From the NCBI RefSeq assembly GCF_900108365.1, contig NZ_FNWQ01000004.1, positions 288,160-352,159 of the forward strand: DNA of 64,000 nt, read 5' to 3'. Positions 9,181 through 17,730 of the stretch are shown in pieces (position 1 is the stretch's first letter; every line of letters starts with the position of its first letter). The position numbers and the translations under genes were made by a program. The notes under the pieces are model-generated. The model was not told the DNA's origin. It saw only the letters and a program-made list of their open reading frames with translations, and did no database searches. This DNA is from Chryseobacterium culicis (GTDB lineage Bacteria; Bacteroidota; Bacteroidia; Flavobacteriales; Weeksellaceae).

Positions 9181-9237
9181 GATGAGTGATCAGTGATAAG
9201 AAATTTTTAGGGGATCAATTATCACTGATCATTCATC
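9181..9237. repeat. Long inverted repeat after aspA
   Basis: Arms at 9181-9199 and 9219-9237 (19 bp, one mismatch, core GTGATCAGTGATAA) surround a 19-nt loop. It starts 12 bp after the aspA stop codon. It could act as a terminator or RNA-stabilising stem, though there is no U-run. Related GATCACTGAT-type sequence occurs near 63834. Confidence 0.6.
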
Positions 9238-9248
9238 GTTTATAGAAT

Positions 9249-10649
9249 TTATTTGTTATGCGGTTTCAGCATGTTTTTCGGATCAAGGATTTCATCCAGT
9301 TTTTCCTGAGAAAGAATTCCTTTTTCCAAAACAAGGTTATAAACGCTTTTTCCGGTTTCCAATGCTTCTTTAGCAATCTGAGTAGACTGTTTGTACCCGA
9401 TGTAAGGATTCAGCGCTGTTACAATACCGATGCTGTGCTTTACCATATTCAGGCAGATTTCTTTATTGGCCGTAATTCCTACCACACATTTTTCACGAAG
9501 TGTATCTAAAGCGTTGCAAAGGAAGTTGATATTTTCCATGATGGCATGAGAAAGTACCGGCTCCATTACATTCAGCTGCAACTGTCCTGCCTCTGCGGCA
9601 AAAGTTACCGTAAGATCATTTCCAAATACTTTGAAACAAACCTGATTTACCACTTCCGGAATCACCGGATTTACTTTGCCCGGCATAATTGAAGATCCCG
9701 GCTGCATTGGTGGAAGATTGATTTCAAAAAGACCTGCTCTCGGACCTGAGGAAAGTAATCTTAAGTCATTACAGATTTTAGATAGTTTTACTGCAAGACG
9801 TTTTGTAGCTGAAGAATAAATAACGTAAGATCCGGTATCCGGTGTGGCTTCCACCAGGTCCGGAGCTGAAACAATGGGGAATCCTGTAATCTGAGCCAAG
9901 TTCTTGGCACAAAGAGCGGCATATCCTACAGGAGCGTTTAATCCGGTTCCGATAGCAGTTGCCCCCATATTCACTTCTACAAAAAGGCTGGCATTGTTAT
10001 TCAGTTTGGAGATATCCTCCTCCAGGGTAGCGGCATAGGCCTCAAATTCCTGTCCCAAAGTCATTGGAACCGCATCCTGAAGCTGCGTACGTCCCATTTT
10101 GATCACATCATGAAACTCCTGTCCTTTCGCACGGAAAGCCGTGATAATTCTCTCCAGTTTTTCTACCAGCCCGATATTCATCTGAAGCAGTCCCATTTTG
10201 ATGGCTGTAGGATAAGCGTCATTGGTAGACTGTGAGAGGTTGATATGATCATTCGGTGAACAGAATTCATATTCTCCTTTATTTTTCCCCAGTTTTTCCA
10301 GCACAATATTGGCGATCACTTCATTCGCATTCATGTTAATGGAAGTTCCTGCTCCTCCCTGAATCATGTCTACCGGAAACTGGTCATGATATTTCCCTTC
10401 TACAATTTCATCACACGCTTCTGCAATTTTAAAATACAGGTTTTCGTCTAGAAGTCCTAATTCATAATTGGTTTTAGCCGCTGCTTTTTTTACAAATGCC
10501 AATCCTCTTATGAAATCCGGATATGAAGACAAAAGCTGTCCTGAAATTTTGAAATTGTTGATAGCTCTTTGTGTCTGAACCCCATAATAAGCATCTACAG
10601 GCACATTCAGTTCGCCTAATAGATCACTTTCTTTTCTGAAATTTTCCAT
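9249..10649 (-). CDS. aspA: Aspartate ammonia-lyase
   Basis: A 466-residue cytoplasmic lyase that converts L-aspartate to fumarate and ammonia. It carries the AspA-type opening ESDLLGELNVPVDAYYGVQT, the substrate loop region GGAGTSINMNANEV and the superfamily signature GSSIMPGKVNP holding the catalytic serine. Length is normal for AspA (E. coli about 478). The opening and the YGVQT box favour AspA over class II fumarase; the GSS loop is shared. The gene stands alone, bounded by an inverted repeat downstream and the amidase terminator upstream. A near-match to a -7 element (TATCTTTA on the minus strand) lies about 30 bp before the start. Confidence 0.9.
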   Translation of the reverse strand: MENFRKESDLLGELNVPVDAYYGVQTQRAINNFKISGQLLSSYPDFIRGLAFVKKAAAKTNYELGLLDENLYFKIAEACDEIVEGKYHDQFPVDMIQGGAGTSINMNANEVIANIVLEKLGKNKGEYEFCSPNDHINLSQSTNDAYPTAIKMGLLQMNIGLVEKLERIITAFRAKGQEFHDVIKMGRTQLQDAVPMTLGQEFEAYAATLEEDISKLNNNASLFVEVNMGATAIGTGLNAPVGYAALCAKNLAQITGFPIVSAPDLVEATPDTGSYVIYSSATKRLAVKLSKICNDLRLLSSGPRAGLFEINLPPMQPGSSIMPGKVNPVIPEVVNQVCFKVFGNDLTVTFAAEAGQLQLNVMEPVLSHAIMENINFLCNALDTLREKCVVGITANKEICLNMVKHSIGIVTALNPYIGYKQSTQIAKEALETGKSVYNLVLEKGILSQEKLDEILDPKNMLKPHNK

Positions 10650-10687
10650 TACAGATATTTTACTGTTTTTGATCGTTTAAAGATAGC

Positions 10688-10712
10688 AAAAACGCATCTA
10701 ACCGATGCGCTT
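10688..10712 (-). terminator. Intrinsic terminator of the amidase gene
   Basis: CGCATC (10693-10698) and GATGCG (10704-10709) form the stem. The A-run at 10688-10692 gives a U-run on the minus strand. It lies just after the amidase stop codon. Confidence 0.8.
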
Positions 10713-10721
10713 TAATTTGAA

Positions 10722-11747
10722 TTATTTTGCTGGATATTTTTGATTTAAAGCCTGCAGTATTGCCCATGTTTCACCATCCATGATCCCGTCATAATTCTGT
10801 GGACGGAAATGGTATTGGAAGGCTTCAATGGTTTTCTTGGTAGCATCATCCCATTTCCCGCTCAGATCCATTCCATACCCAAATTTCTGCAATGCCGTCT
10901 GTATAAGAAAGATAAAGCCGGCATCATTATATCTTGCCGTAATATCTGCCTGCGCTGCTTCAAGATAAGTCTGCTTCGCTGCTTCATCATACCACATTCC
11001 TACCTGATATTCATCATAAAGCTTTTTCCAAGGAAACATAGGTCCCGGATCCTGCTTTCTTGTAGGCGCAATATCTGAATGAGCCAATACATTGGTAGGC
11101 TGTATCTGATATCTTGTTACGATATCTTTCACAAGGGCCGCTACTTTTTTCACCTGCTCATCACTAAAAGGAGCAAATGTTCTTTTACCGGCAGCATCTG
11201 TGGTATACCCCATATTGACAATTTCAATCCCTATAGAAGTATCGTTAAGATTTTTATCGTTTCTCCAGGCACTTACTCCTGCGTGGTAAGCACGCTTGTT
11301 TTCATCTACCAGTTGATAAATCTCATTATCTCCTGTATTATTTACCAGATAATGGGCACTCACCGCCTGTTGGGTAAGAACAGTAACCGACTTATCGTCC
11401 GGAAGCGCTGTATAATGTAATATTAAGTAACGTTGTCTGAAATTCTGTGCGACTGCCGGGAAATAAGTTTTTACCACTTTATATCCCATTGGTTTTGCTG
11501 TTACTATAGAACCATAACTTGCCGTATTATCATTTTTTGTGGCATCTGCTATATTAGTCGTAAAAAAGTCTACTCCGTGATCAGATACTACTTTGGGTTT
11601 TTGAACCACCGGAGGTGTTGGCTTAACGGTCGGTTTGGCCTGTGTTACCGGGGTTTTTGGTTTGTAAGTATTTTTTTTTACATTTTGTTGGGAAGTACAG
11701 GAAAAAACGAATGTGCTTAATCCGATGATATATAATGTCTTACGCAT
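10722..11747 (-). CDS. Lipoprotein N-acetylmuramoyl-L-alanine amidase with peptidoglycan-binding domain
   Basis: A 341-residue AmiD-like lipoprotein. The ATG at 11747 is chosen because it opens directly into a lipoprotein signal (MRKTLYIIGLSTFVFSC) with Cys17 as the acylation site. An N-rich, Lys/Pro-rich linker follows. The Amidase_2 zinc domain starts near RYLILHYTA and ends around VLAHSDIAPTRKQDPG, with the zinc-binding His residues visible. A C-terminal PG_binding_1 domain (GKWDDATKKTIEAFQYHF) completes it. It cleaves the bond between muramic acid and the stem peptide, probably recycling wall fragments in the periplasm. It is monocistronic with its own terminator. Confidence 0.9.
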   Translation of the reverse strand: MRKTLYIIGLSTFVFSCTSQQNVKKNTYKPKTPVTQAKPTVKPTPPVVQKPKVVSDHGVDFFTTNIADATKNDNTASYGSIVTAKPMGYKVVKTYFPAVAQNFRQRYLILHYTALPDDKSVTVLTQQAVSAHYLVNNTGDNEIYQLVDENKRAYHAGVSAWRNDKNLNDTSIGIEIVNMGYTTDAAGKRTFAPFSDEQVKKVAALVKDIVTRYQIQPTNVLAHSDIAPTRKQDPGPMFPWKKLYDEYQVGMWYDEAAKQTYLEAAQADITARYNDAGFIFLIQTALQKFGYGMDLSGKWDDATKKTIEAFQYHFRPQNYDGIMDGETWAILQALNQKYPAK

Positions 11748-11806
11748 CAGTTTGGTTTTTGGATGATTTATTACCTCAAAAATACACAAAATTTTCTTGA
11801 ATTTTA

Positions 11807-11838
11807 TTTGGTAAATAAAGAAATCTGTTCTATATTTG
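11807..11838 (+). promoter_or_regulatory. Promoter of the tRNA-Ser/Pro/Arg operon
   Basis: TTTG (11807-11810), 20 nt, then TATATTTG (11831-11838): a complete Bacteroidota promoter. Transcription would begin near 11844, about 40 nt before tRNA-Ser. Confidence 0.8.
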
Positions 11839-11882
11839 CACTCGCAATAACGGAACAACGATCATTAAAAAATAAACAAAAA

Positions 11883-11967
11883 GGAGGGTTGCCGGAGTGG
11901 TTAACGGAGCAGTTTGCTAAACTGTCGACGCGAAAGTGTCGCAAGGGTTCGAATCCCTTACCCTCCG
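11883..11967 (+). tRNA. tRNA-Ser (GCU anticodon)
   Basis: The 85-nt gene has the acceptor stem GGAGGGT/ACCCTCC, a long variable arm typical of serine tRNAs, and the T-loop GGTTCGAATCC. The anticodon GCT is at 11916-11918 and reads AGC/AGU. CCA is not encoded. It is the first of three tRNAs in one transcript. Confidence 0.96.
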
Positions 11968-11982
11968 CTCTTCTTATATATT

Positions 11983-12057
11983 CGGGGCGTAGCGTAGTCC
12001 GGTCATCGCGCCTGGTTTGGGACCAGGAGGTCGCAGGTTCGAATCCTGCCGCCCCGA
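11983..12057 (+). tRNA. tRNA-Pro (UGG anticodon), copy 1
   Basis: The 75-nt gene has the acceptor stem CGGGGCG/CGCCCCG and the anticodon stem CCTGG/CCAGG. The anticodon TGG is at 12018-12020. CCA is not encoded. An identical copy lies at 26660-26734. Confidence 0.96.
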
Positions 12058-12090
12058 CTGTTTTCAGTAGTTTTCTCAAAACTACCCAAT

Positions 12091-12164
12091 GGGTGCGTAG
12101 CTCAGCTGGATAGAGCATCTGCCTTCTAAGCAGACGGTCAAAGGTTCGAATCCTTTCGCGCTCA
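12091..12164 (+). tRNA. tRNA-Arg (UCU anticodon), copy 1
   Basis: The 74-nt gene has the acceptor stem GGGTGCG/CGCGCTC with a G-U pair and the anticodon stem TCTGC/GCAGA. The anticodon TCT is at 12125-12127. CCA is not encoded. An identical copy lies at 26767-26840. The 33-nt spacer before it holds a GTAGTTTT/AAAACTAC hairpin. Confidence 0.96.
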
Positions 12165-12200
12165 CAAAAAGACTTACTAGAAATAGTAAGTCTTTTTGTT
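12165..12200 (+). terminator. Intrinsic terminator of the first tRNA operon
   Basis: The arms at 12166-12179 and 12184-12197 (AAAAAGACTTACTA and its complement) are perfect 14-bp partners around a GAAA loop, ending in a T-run. Confidence 0.92.
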
Positions 12201-12295
12201 TTTACATAGTATTCAAACTTTATATTACAGACAATAGGAAATCCGGTTCCACTCCGGTCAGCAACGGGTATGATCTATTTATATTTATAAAAATA

Positions 12296-12326
12296 TTTGC
12301 CATACAATCAAATTGTCATAATTTTG
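12296..12326 (+). promoter_or_regulatory. Promoter of the acid phosphatase gene
   Basis: TTTG (12296-12299), 19 nt, TAATTTTG (12319-12326). Transcription would start about 12332, giving a leader of only about 14 nt. Confidence 0.75.
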
Positions 12327-12345
12327 TTCTTCCTATTCAAATTCA

Positions 12346-13170
12346 ATGAAAAATTTTAATCTCATTATTGCAGGCTGCCTCCTTGCTTCTGTTATATCAT
12401 GTACAACGGCGGCTCCGGTTTCAAAAGCTACCACCAAAGAAACACCTTATCAGAACCTTGGACGTGACGGAAAAATATATGCTGCTTTTTATCAGCAAAG
12501 GGCGGCAGAGTATGAAGCATTATGCCTTCAGGCTTATAATATTGCAATACTTCGTCTGGACCAGGCTTTAGCGCAGCAATCCGACAAACCTTTAGCCATT
12601 GTTTCTGACATTGATGAAACTTTTCTGGATAATTCCTACTATGCTGTTGAGCGCTCAAAGATGGGGAAAAATTACGATCAGAAAACATGGGAAGAATGGA
12701 CGGCAAAAGGAATTGCCACTCCGCTTACGGGCTCTCAAAAATTCTACCAGTATGCAGCCAGCAAAGGAGTTCAGGTTTTTTATGTGACCAACCGATTGGA
12801 GCAGGAGCGAGAAGGAACTGTAAAAAATTTAAAGAAATACAATTTTCCGATTCAAAGCGATAATCACCTTATTTTAAGATCAAAAGAAAGCAGTAAGGAA
12901 ACCCGGAGAAAAAATATTGCTAAAAATTACAATATCGTTTTGCTCCTGGGTGATAATCTGGCCGATTTCTCAGATCTGTTTGATAAGAAATCCGAGACAG
13001 AAAGATCTTCAGCGGTGAAGAATGCTGCGGATGATTTTGGCAAAAAATTCATTATTATTCCCAATGTAGGATACGGAGACTGGGAATCCTCATTCTATAA
13101 CTACAAATACGATTACACCGATCAGCAGAAAAACTCAATGATGTATGATGCTGTAAAATCTAATCCATAA
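12346..13170 (+). CDS. HAD-family acid phosphatase, lipoprotein e(P4) type
   Basis: A 274-residue lipoprotein of the e(P4)/class C acid phosphatase family (5'-nucleotidase, HAD superfamily). The signal peptide ends in the lipobox VISC with Cys19. The nucleophile motif is SDIDETFLDNS, with Asp88 and Asp90. Later HAD motifs are VFYVTNRLEQER and LLLGDNLADFSD. Relatives dephosphorylate nucleotides and other phosphomonoesters at the cell surface so that nucleosides and phosphate can be taken up. It has its own promoter and terminator, so it is a single-gene unit. Length is normal for the family. Confidence 0.92.
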   Translation: MKNFNLIIAGCLLASVISCTTAAPVSKATTKETPYQNLGRDGKIYAAFYQQRAAEYEALCLQAYNIAILRLDQALAQQSDKPLAIVSDIDETFLDNSYYAVERSKMGKNYDQKTWEEWTAKGIATPLTGSQKFYQYAASKGVQVFYVTNRLEQEREGTVKNLKKYNFPIQSDNHLILRSKESSKETRRKNIAKNYNIVLLLGDNLADFSDLFDKKSETERSSAVKNAADDFGKKFIIIPNVGYGDWESSFYNYKYDYTDQQKNSMMYDAVKSNP

Positions 13171-13180
13171 AATATTTCAG

Positions 13181-13213
13181 TAAAAATCCCGCCATGCTTT
13201 TGCGGGATTTTTA
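13181..13213 (+). terminator. Intrinsic terminator of the acid phosphatase gene
   Basis: AAAAATCCCGC (13182-13192) pairs with GCGGGATTTTT (13202-13212) and ends in a T-run. Confidence 0.9.
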
Positions 13214-13399
13214 TTTTGATAAAGATTCTCCCAGGTATTAAAAAAATTACTCCTTTTAAATGATTATTTTACATGATTTTATTTTATACTTCAACAATAT
13301 CGATTAAATTAACCATTGATATTGAGTAATATTCTGAATTTTGAATAAAGCGATTATGATCTCCGTAACGAGTACCATTCTTTGAAGAGAAACATTCAG

Positions 13400-13407
13400 T
13401 ATATTTG
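13400..13407 (+). promoter_or_regulatory. -7 element (TATATTTG) of the moaA operon
   Basis: A full TAnnTTTG match 22 bp before the moaA ATG at 13430. A TTTG lies upstream at 13381-13384 but only 15 nt away, shorter than usual, so the -33 assignment is uncertain. The preceding 200 bp shows no gene and no recognisable Moco-type riboswitch. Confidence 0.6.
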
Positions 13408-13429
13408 TATAAGACTCATCGTATTTAAA

Positions 13430-14416
13430 ATGTTGACAGATAAATTTGGAAGGCATATCAATTATCTCAGGCTTGCTGTTGTAGACCGGTGTAATCTCCG
13501 ATGTACGTACTGTATGCCGGAAAAAGGTCTTAACTGGATAAAACAGGATGAATTAATGACTGATGAAGAAATGCTCAGAATATGTTCTGTATTTACAGAT
13601 ATGGGAGTGGATAAAATCAGAATTACCGGAGGCGAACCCTTTGTGAGAAAAAACAGCATTGAACTTATTCAAAAAATATCAAAGCTAAACGGACTCTCTG
13701 ATCTCAGTATTACAACCAATGGTCTTCTCACCGAACAATATATTCCCCAATTAAAAAAGTATGGAATACAATCTGTCAATTTAAGTTTAGATACCCTTGA
13801 CAGCGACCGTTTTTTCAAAATTACACGAAGAAACAGTTTCAATAAAGTGATGAAGACCTTCGATCGCTTATTGGAGCATGATATCAAAGTAAAGATCAAT
13901 ACCGTGGTGATGGAAGGGCAGAATATTGAGGATATTATTCCATTGGTCCTGCTTACAAAAGATCTGCCTGTAGATGTCCGCTTCATTGAAGAAATGCCTT
14001 TTAACGGCAGCAATACAGAGGTTTCCCTCCAATGGAATTTCGCCCGGATTTATCATCACATTAAAGAGCAGTTCCCTGAAATTCAAAAGACTGAAGACCC
14101 TAAGGGCTCAACATCTAACAACTATAAGATTCCTGGTTTTTTAGGCGGTATCGGAATTATTGCAGCGTACACCCGTTCATTTTGCGGAGACTGCAACAGA
14201 ATAAGAATCACTCCTTCAGGGATCCTGAGAACCTGCCTGTATGAACAAGGCGGAGTGAACCTTAAAAATGAAATCCGTGCCGGAAAAACAGACAAAGAGC
14301 TGAAAGACATCATTATCAACACTATACATAAAAAGCCAAAAGACGGATGGGAAGCTGAAAAATTGAATCTAAGTTCTTCCCATATTCATCAGTCAATGGC
14401 AACAATTGGAGGTTAA
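13430..14416 (+). CDS. moaA: GTP 3',8-cyclase MoaA
   Basis: A 328-residue radical-SAM enzyme that starts molybdenum cofactor synthesis by cyclising GTP. The N-terminal [4Fe-4S] motif is CNLRCTYC (Cys21, 25, 28). The second cluster motif is present in the C-terminal half (FCGDCNRIR and later RTCLYEQGG). The protein ends in the double glycine TIGG needed for catalysis in MoaA proteins. ATG 13430 is chosen over an upstream TTG because it gives the normal start MLTDKFGRHINYLRLAV and follows the -7 element. It is the first gene of the rightward cluster, with moeA 2 bp later. Confidence 0.96.
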   Translation: MLTDKFGRHINYLRLAVVDRCNLRCTYCMPEKGLNWIKQDELMTDEEMLRICSVFTDMGVDKIRITGGEPFVRKNSIELIQKISKLNGLSDLSITTNGLLTEQYIPQLKKYGIQSVNLSLDTLDSDRFFKITRRNSFNKVMKTFDRLLEHDIKVKINTVVMEGQNIEDIIPLVLLTKDLPVDVRFIEEMPFNGSNTEVSLQWNFARIYHHIKEQFPEIQKTEDPKGSTSNNYKIPGFLGGIGIIAAYTRSFCGDCNRIRITPSGILRTCLYEQGGVNLKNEIRAGKTDKELKDIIINTIHKKPKDGWEAEKLNLSSSHIHQSMATIGG

Positions 14417-14418
14417 TT

Positions 14419-15618
14419 ATGGAAATGATCAGTGTACAACAGGCAGAAGAAATGATCTCTTCTCAAATAAAAGACTTCGGAAATGAAGAAATCTCCTATG
14501 AAAATGCATTAGGAAGAATTTTGGCAGAGGATATCAGGACAGACCGTGACCTGCCTCCTTTTGACAGACCAACAGTAGACGGAATTGCGATAAGTTTTGA
14601 TTCCTATGAAGAAGGAATTAAAACCTTTACCATCAAAGCTGTGCAGGCCGCCGGAGAACATCCTGTTTCCATTGGAAATAAAAACGAATGTATCGAAATC
14701 ATGACGGGTGCGGCTCTCCATTCTTCGGCGGACACTGTTATCCGTTATGAGGATATTTCGATGAGCGGTACAAGTGCAGTACTTAATACGGATATCAAAA
14801 AAGGACAGAATATTCATTTCAAAGGAAAAGATAAAAAAGCAGATGAAATACTGGTAAAAGCTGGTGAAATCATCACTCCAGCGATTCTCGGAATTGCTGC
14901 ATCTGTAGGAAAAACGCTTTTATCCGTAAAAAAACTGCCCAAAATTGTGATTATTTCTACCGGAGATGAAATGGTTCCGCCGGAAACCACTCCCACTCCA
15001 TTTCAGCTAAGACGTTCCAATGGAATTACCATCCGGTCTGTTTTAGAAAAATACAGAATCAAAGCAGAGGTGCTGCATTGGAATGACGATTTTGAATTCA
15101 TCAGAAAAGAGCTCTCCCAATGTATTGAAAAGTATGATATTCTGCTGATGAGCGGCGGCGTTTCGATGGGAAAATTTGATTATCTCCCGAAAGCATGTGA
15201 AGAGCTGGGTGTAAAAAAACTTTTTCATAAAATAAAACAAAGGCCCGGAAAACCCTTCTGGTTTGGAAAAAGCCGCAATCAAAAATTGATTTTCGCATTT
15301 CCGGGAAATCCTGTTTCGGTATTCATGTGTCTTCACAGGTATTTTATCCCCTGGCTGGAAAGATCTCTGGGAATTTCTGTTCCCGTTAATTATGCCGTTT
15401 TACAAAACGATATAAATGTTCCTTTTCCGCTGCAGTATTTTGCTCAGGTAAAGCTTAGTATCAGCCAGTCGGGGCAATTATTGGCAGAATCAATAAACAC
15501 AAATGGATCCGGAGATTTTTCCCACCTTGCAGAAACTCATGCCTTCATGGAACTTCCCCTGGAAAAAACCGAATTTAAAAAAGGCGAAGTGTATACAATC
15601 TGGAAATATAATTTTTGA
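14419..15618 (+). CDS. moeA: Molybdopterin molybdenumtransferase MoeA
   Basis: A 399-residue enzyme that inserts molybdate into adenylated molybdopterin. Visible marks are the N-terminal DRDLPPFDRPTVDGIA segment, MTGAALHSSADTVIRYED, the nucleotide-binding IISTGDEMV and the MSGGVSMGKFDYLP loop, then FAFPGNPVSVF. Length is normal for MoeA. It sits 2 bp after moaA and 3 bp before moaC, so all are one transcript. The partner that adenylates molybdopterin (MogA/MoaB) is not in this cluster. Confidence 0.96.
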   Translation: MEMISVQQAEEMISSQIKDFGNEEISYENALGRILAEDIRTDRDLPPFDRPTVDGIAISFDSYEEGIKTFTIKAVQAAGEHPVSIGNKNECIEIMTGAALHSSADTVIRYEDISMSGTSAVLNTDIKKGQNIHFKGKDKKADEILVKAGEIITPAILGIAASVGKTLLSVKKLPKIVIISTGDEMVPPETTPTPFQLRRSNGITIRSVLEKYRIKAEVLHWNDDFEFIRKELSQCIEKYDILLMSGGVSMGKFDYLPKACEELGVKKLFHKIKQRPGKPFWFGKSRNQKLIFAFPGNPVSVFMCLHRYFIPWLERSLGISVPVNYAVLQNDINVPFPLQYFAQVKLSISQSGQLLAESINTNGSGDFSHLAETHAFMELPLEKTEFKKGEVYTIWKYNF

Positions 15619-15621
15619 ATC

Positions 15622-16098
15622 ATGACAGACTTTTCACATCTTAATAAAAAAGAGCAGCCAGGTATGGTAAATGTAGGCAGCAAAAAAATCACCCACCGTA
15701 AAGCAGTTGCCAAAGCCATAGTTTCACTGCCGGAGAATATTCTTACGGCCCTTCAGAAAGATGATTTCAAAACGAAAAAGGGATCTGTATTTCAAACCGC
15801 AATCATTGCCGGAATAATGGCTGCCAAAAAAACAGGTGACCTTATCCCGCTTTGCCACCCGATTGGTATGGATAACTGTGAAATAGATATCGAAGTGAAT
15901 AGTCAAAACGAGGTTGAGATCTATTGTACTGCTGAAGTACAGGCAAAAACAGGAATTGAAATGGAAGCACTTACAGGAGCATCCGTTGCAGCCCTTACCA
16001 TTTATGATATGTGCAAGGCCATGAGCCAGGATATTGTAGTAAAAGAAATAAAGCTAATTGAAAAAACAGGAGGAAAAAATGATTTCAAAAGAGACTGA
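15622..16098 (+). CDS. moaC: Cyclic pyranopterin monophosphate synthase MoaC
   Basis: A 158-residue protein that finishes the conversion of GTP to cyclic pyranopterin monophosphate together with MoaA. Family marks are KKGSVFQTAIIAGIMAAKKT, LIPLCHPIGMDNCEI and the strongly conserved GIEMEALTGASVAALTIYDM. It starts 3 bp after moeA. Its last 20 bp overlap the start of mobA, in another frame, pointing to coupled translation. Confidence 0.96.
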   Translation: MTDFSHLNKKEQPGMVNVGSKKITHRKAVAKAIVSLPENILTALQKDDFKTKKGSVFQTAIIAGIMAAKKTGDLIPLCHPIGMDNCEIDIEVNSQNEVEIYCTAEVQAKTGIEMEALTGASVAALTIYDMCKAMSQDIVVKEIKLIEKTGGKNDFKRD

Positions 16099-16681
16099 TT
16101 TACCCCAACTAAACGGATTGGTACTCGCGGGTGGAAAAAGTGTACGGATGGGAAATCCGAAGGACAAAATCAACTGGCATGGAAAAGAACAAAAATACTA
16201 TGCAGCTGATCTTCTGGCTCCTTTTTGTGATGAAGTTTACATTTCATGCAGACAGGATCAGCTTGAAAATTTCAATTCTGAATACAATGCTCTTACCGAC
16301 ACTTTTTTACAGATGGGTCCGTTTGGCGGCATACTTTCCGCACTACGTTCTCAGAGAGACAAAGCCTGGCTGGTTGTAGCATGTGATCTTCCCCTGCTCG
16401 ATAAAAATTCATTAGAATTTCTGATACAATCCAGAGATCCGGAAAAAGCGGCAACCACGTATGAAAGTCCTTTTGATGGATTGCCGGAACCATTGATCAC
16501 CATCTGGGAACCTAAAAGCTACCCCTTGCTCCTTAATTTTTTAGGAACAGGAAATACATGTCCGAGAAAAGTACTGCTCAATAGCGATACATTGATTCTC
16601 AAACCTGCTAACCCGGATGCTTTAATGAATGTAAATACTCCTGAAGACATGAAAAAGGCTCAGGAACTTTTAAGAAAATAA
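16079..16681 (+). CDS. mobA: Molybdenum cofactor guanylyltransferase MobA-like
   Basis: A 200-residue nucleotidyltransferase. The signature GLVLAGGKSVRMG lies near the N-terminus, with later MGPFGGILSALRS and VACDLPLLDKNSLEFL holding the metal-binding Asp. MobA links GMP to Mo-molybdopterin to give the bis-MGD cofactor used by the DMSO-reductase family, which fits the molybdoenzyme encoded nearby. The ATG at 16079 is chosen because an AGGAGG ribosome site sits 5 bp upstream at 16068-16073 and the start overlaps moaC by 20 bp. The rest of the usual domain is intact. Confidence 0.92.
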   Translation: MISKETDLPQLNGLVLAGGKSVRMGNPKDKINWHGKEQKYYAADLLAPFCDEVYISCRQDQLENFNSEYNALTDTFLQMGPFGGILSALRSQRDKAWLVVACDLPLLDKNSLEFLIQSRDPEKAATTYESPFDGLPEPLITIWEPKSYPLLLNFLGTGNTCPRKVLLNSDTLILKPANPDALMNVNTPEDMKKAQELLRK

Positions 16682-16689
16682 ATTGACTT

Positions 16690-17730
16690 ATGAGTGAATC
16701 ATTTGAACGCTATCATTGTCAGATTGCTTTACCAGGATTTGGAATTTCCTCTCAGGAATCGCTTAAAAATGCCAGGATACTGATTGTTGGCATGGGTGGT
16801 CTGGGCTGTCCCTCGGCTCAATATCTTGCTTCTTCAGGGATAGGAACCATTGGTATTGCGGATGATGATACCGTTTCAGAAAGTAATCTTCACCGGCAGA
16901 TTTTATATACCCCTAATGACATCGGCATGTATAAGGTAGATGTTGCAGCAAAAAAACTGCTACAGCAAAATCCTTCTATTGCAGTCATTCCCTATCGTAT
17001 TAAAGTTACCTCTTCCAATGTAATGAACTTAATATCCGAATTTGATCTGATTATTGAAGGTACAGATAATTTTGAAACCAAATGTTTACTGAACGACGCC
17101 TGTGTATTAACCGGAAAACCTTTGGTTTATGGTGCAATCTATCAGTTTGAAGGACAGGTAAGCATCTTGAATGTTTTGCAGGAAGACGGTTCCTATTCTC
17201 CCAACTACAGGGATATTTTTCCTGATGCAGAAAATTCGCAGGTGCCCAACTGCAGAGAAGGCGGAGTAATTCCTACACTGGCTGGAATGGTAGGATGCAT
17301 GCAGGCCAATGAAGCCATAAAATATCTTACCCGATCCAATGATCTCTTAGCCGGGAAGCTGTGGATGATCAATATGATGAGTGGCAGAACACAAGTCATT
17401 AAGTTAAAAAATTCATCTTTTCAGATTACAGACCTACCTCAAACTGTTGAGCTCATTACTTTTGAAGAGCTGAGTCAGTCAAAGGACGATTTTGAGATCA
17501 TTGATGTGCGGAGCCTGGAAGAACATGAGCATTTCAATATCGGAGGAAGCAATATCCCTGTTGAACTGTTAGAGCAGCATCTTGATTCAATTTCCGGCCG
17601 GTCAAAACCTGTTTTATTCTATTGCCAGTCTGGAAAGCGCAGTTCGGAGGCAGTACGAAAAATAAAAAAAGTTTTCCCGGATAAAGAAGTATTTTCTTTA
17701 AAAGGAGGAATCCGGAGCATCAGTCAATAA
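16690..17730 (+). CDS. moeB: MoeB-like E1 adenylyltransferase fused to a rhodanese domain
   Basis: A 346-residue ThiF/MoeB-family protein with an added C-terminal rhodanese. The N-terminal domain has the ATP-binding LIVGMGGLGCPSAQYLASSG, the Arg-containing SESNLHRQILY and the candidate catalytic Cys in PNCREGGV. The zinc-binding CxxC pair of E. coli MoeB is not seen: the matching place reads SPNY. The rhodanese (from about residue 255) has the active loop CQSGKRS. MoeB adenylates the C-terminus of MoaD, and the rhodanese can supply the sulfur. It starts 8 bp after mobA. Its last 11 bp overlap the end of the convergent bestrophin gene. Confidence 0.92.
   Translation: MSESFERYHCQIALPGFGISSQESLKNARILIVGMGGLGCPSAQYLASSGIGTIGIADDDTVSESNLHRQILYTPNDIGMYKVDVAAKKLLQQNPSIAVIPYRIKVTSSNVMNLISEFDLIIEGTDNFETKCLLNDACVLTGKPLVYGAIYQFEGQVSILNVLQEDGSYSPNYRDIFPDAENSQVPNCREGGVIPTLAGMVGCMQANEAIKYLTRSNDLLAGKLWMINMMSGRTQVIKLKNSSFQITDLPQTVELITFEELSQSKDDFEIIDVRSLEEHEHFNIGGSNIPVELLEQHLDSISGRSKPVLFYCQSGKRSSEAVRKIKKVFPDKEVFSLKGGIRSISQ

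Noticed and set aside
11763..12118. Open frames across the tRNA cluster on both strands
   Set aside because: They run through tRNA genes and are a known annotation artefact.
12228..12283. Stretch GGAAATCCGGTTCCACTCCGG, partly like a cobalamin riboswitch
   Set aside because: The B12-box and CCCGC core are missing, and it lies upstream of the acid phosphatase promoter at 12296-12326, so it is not in that gene's leader.
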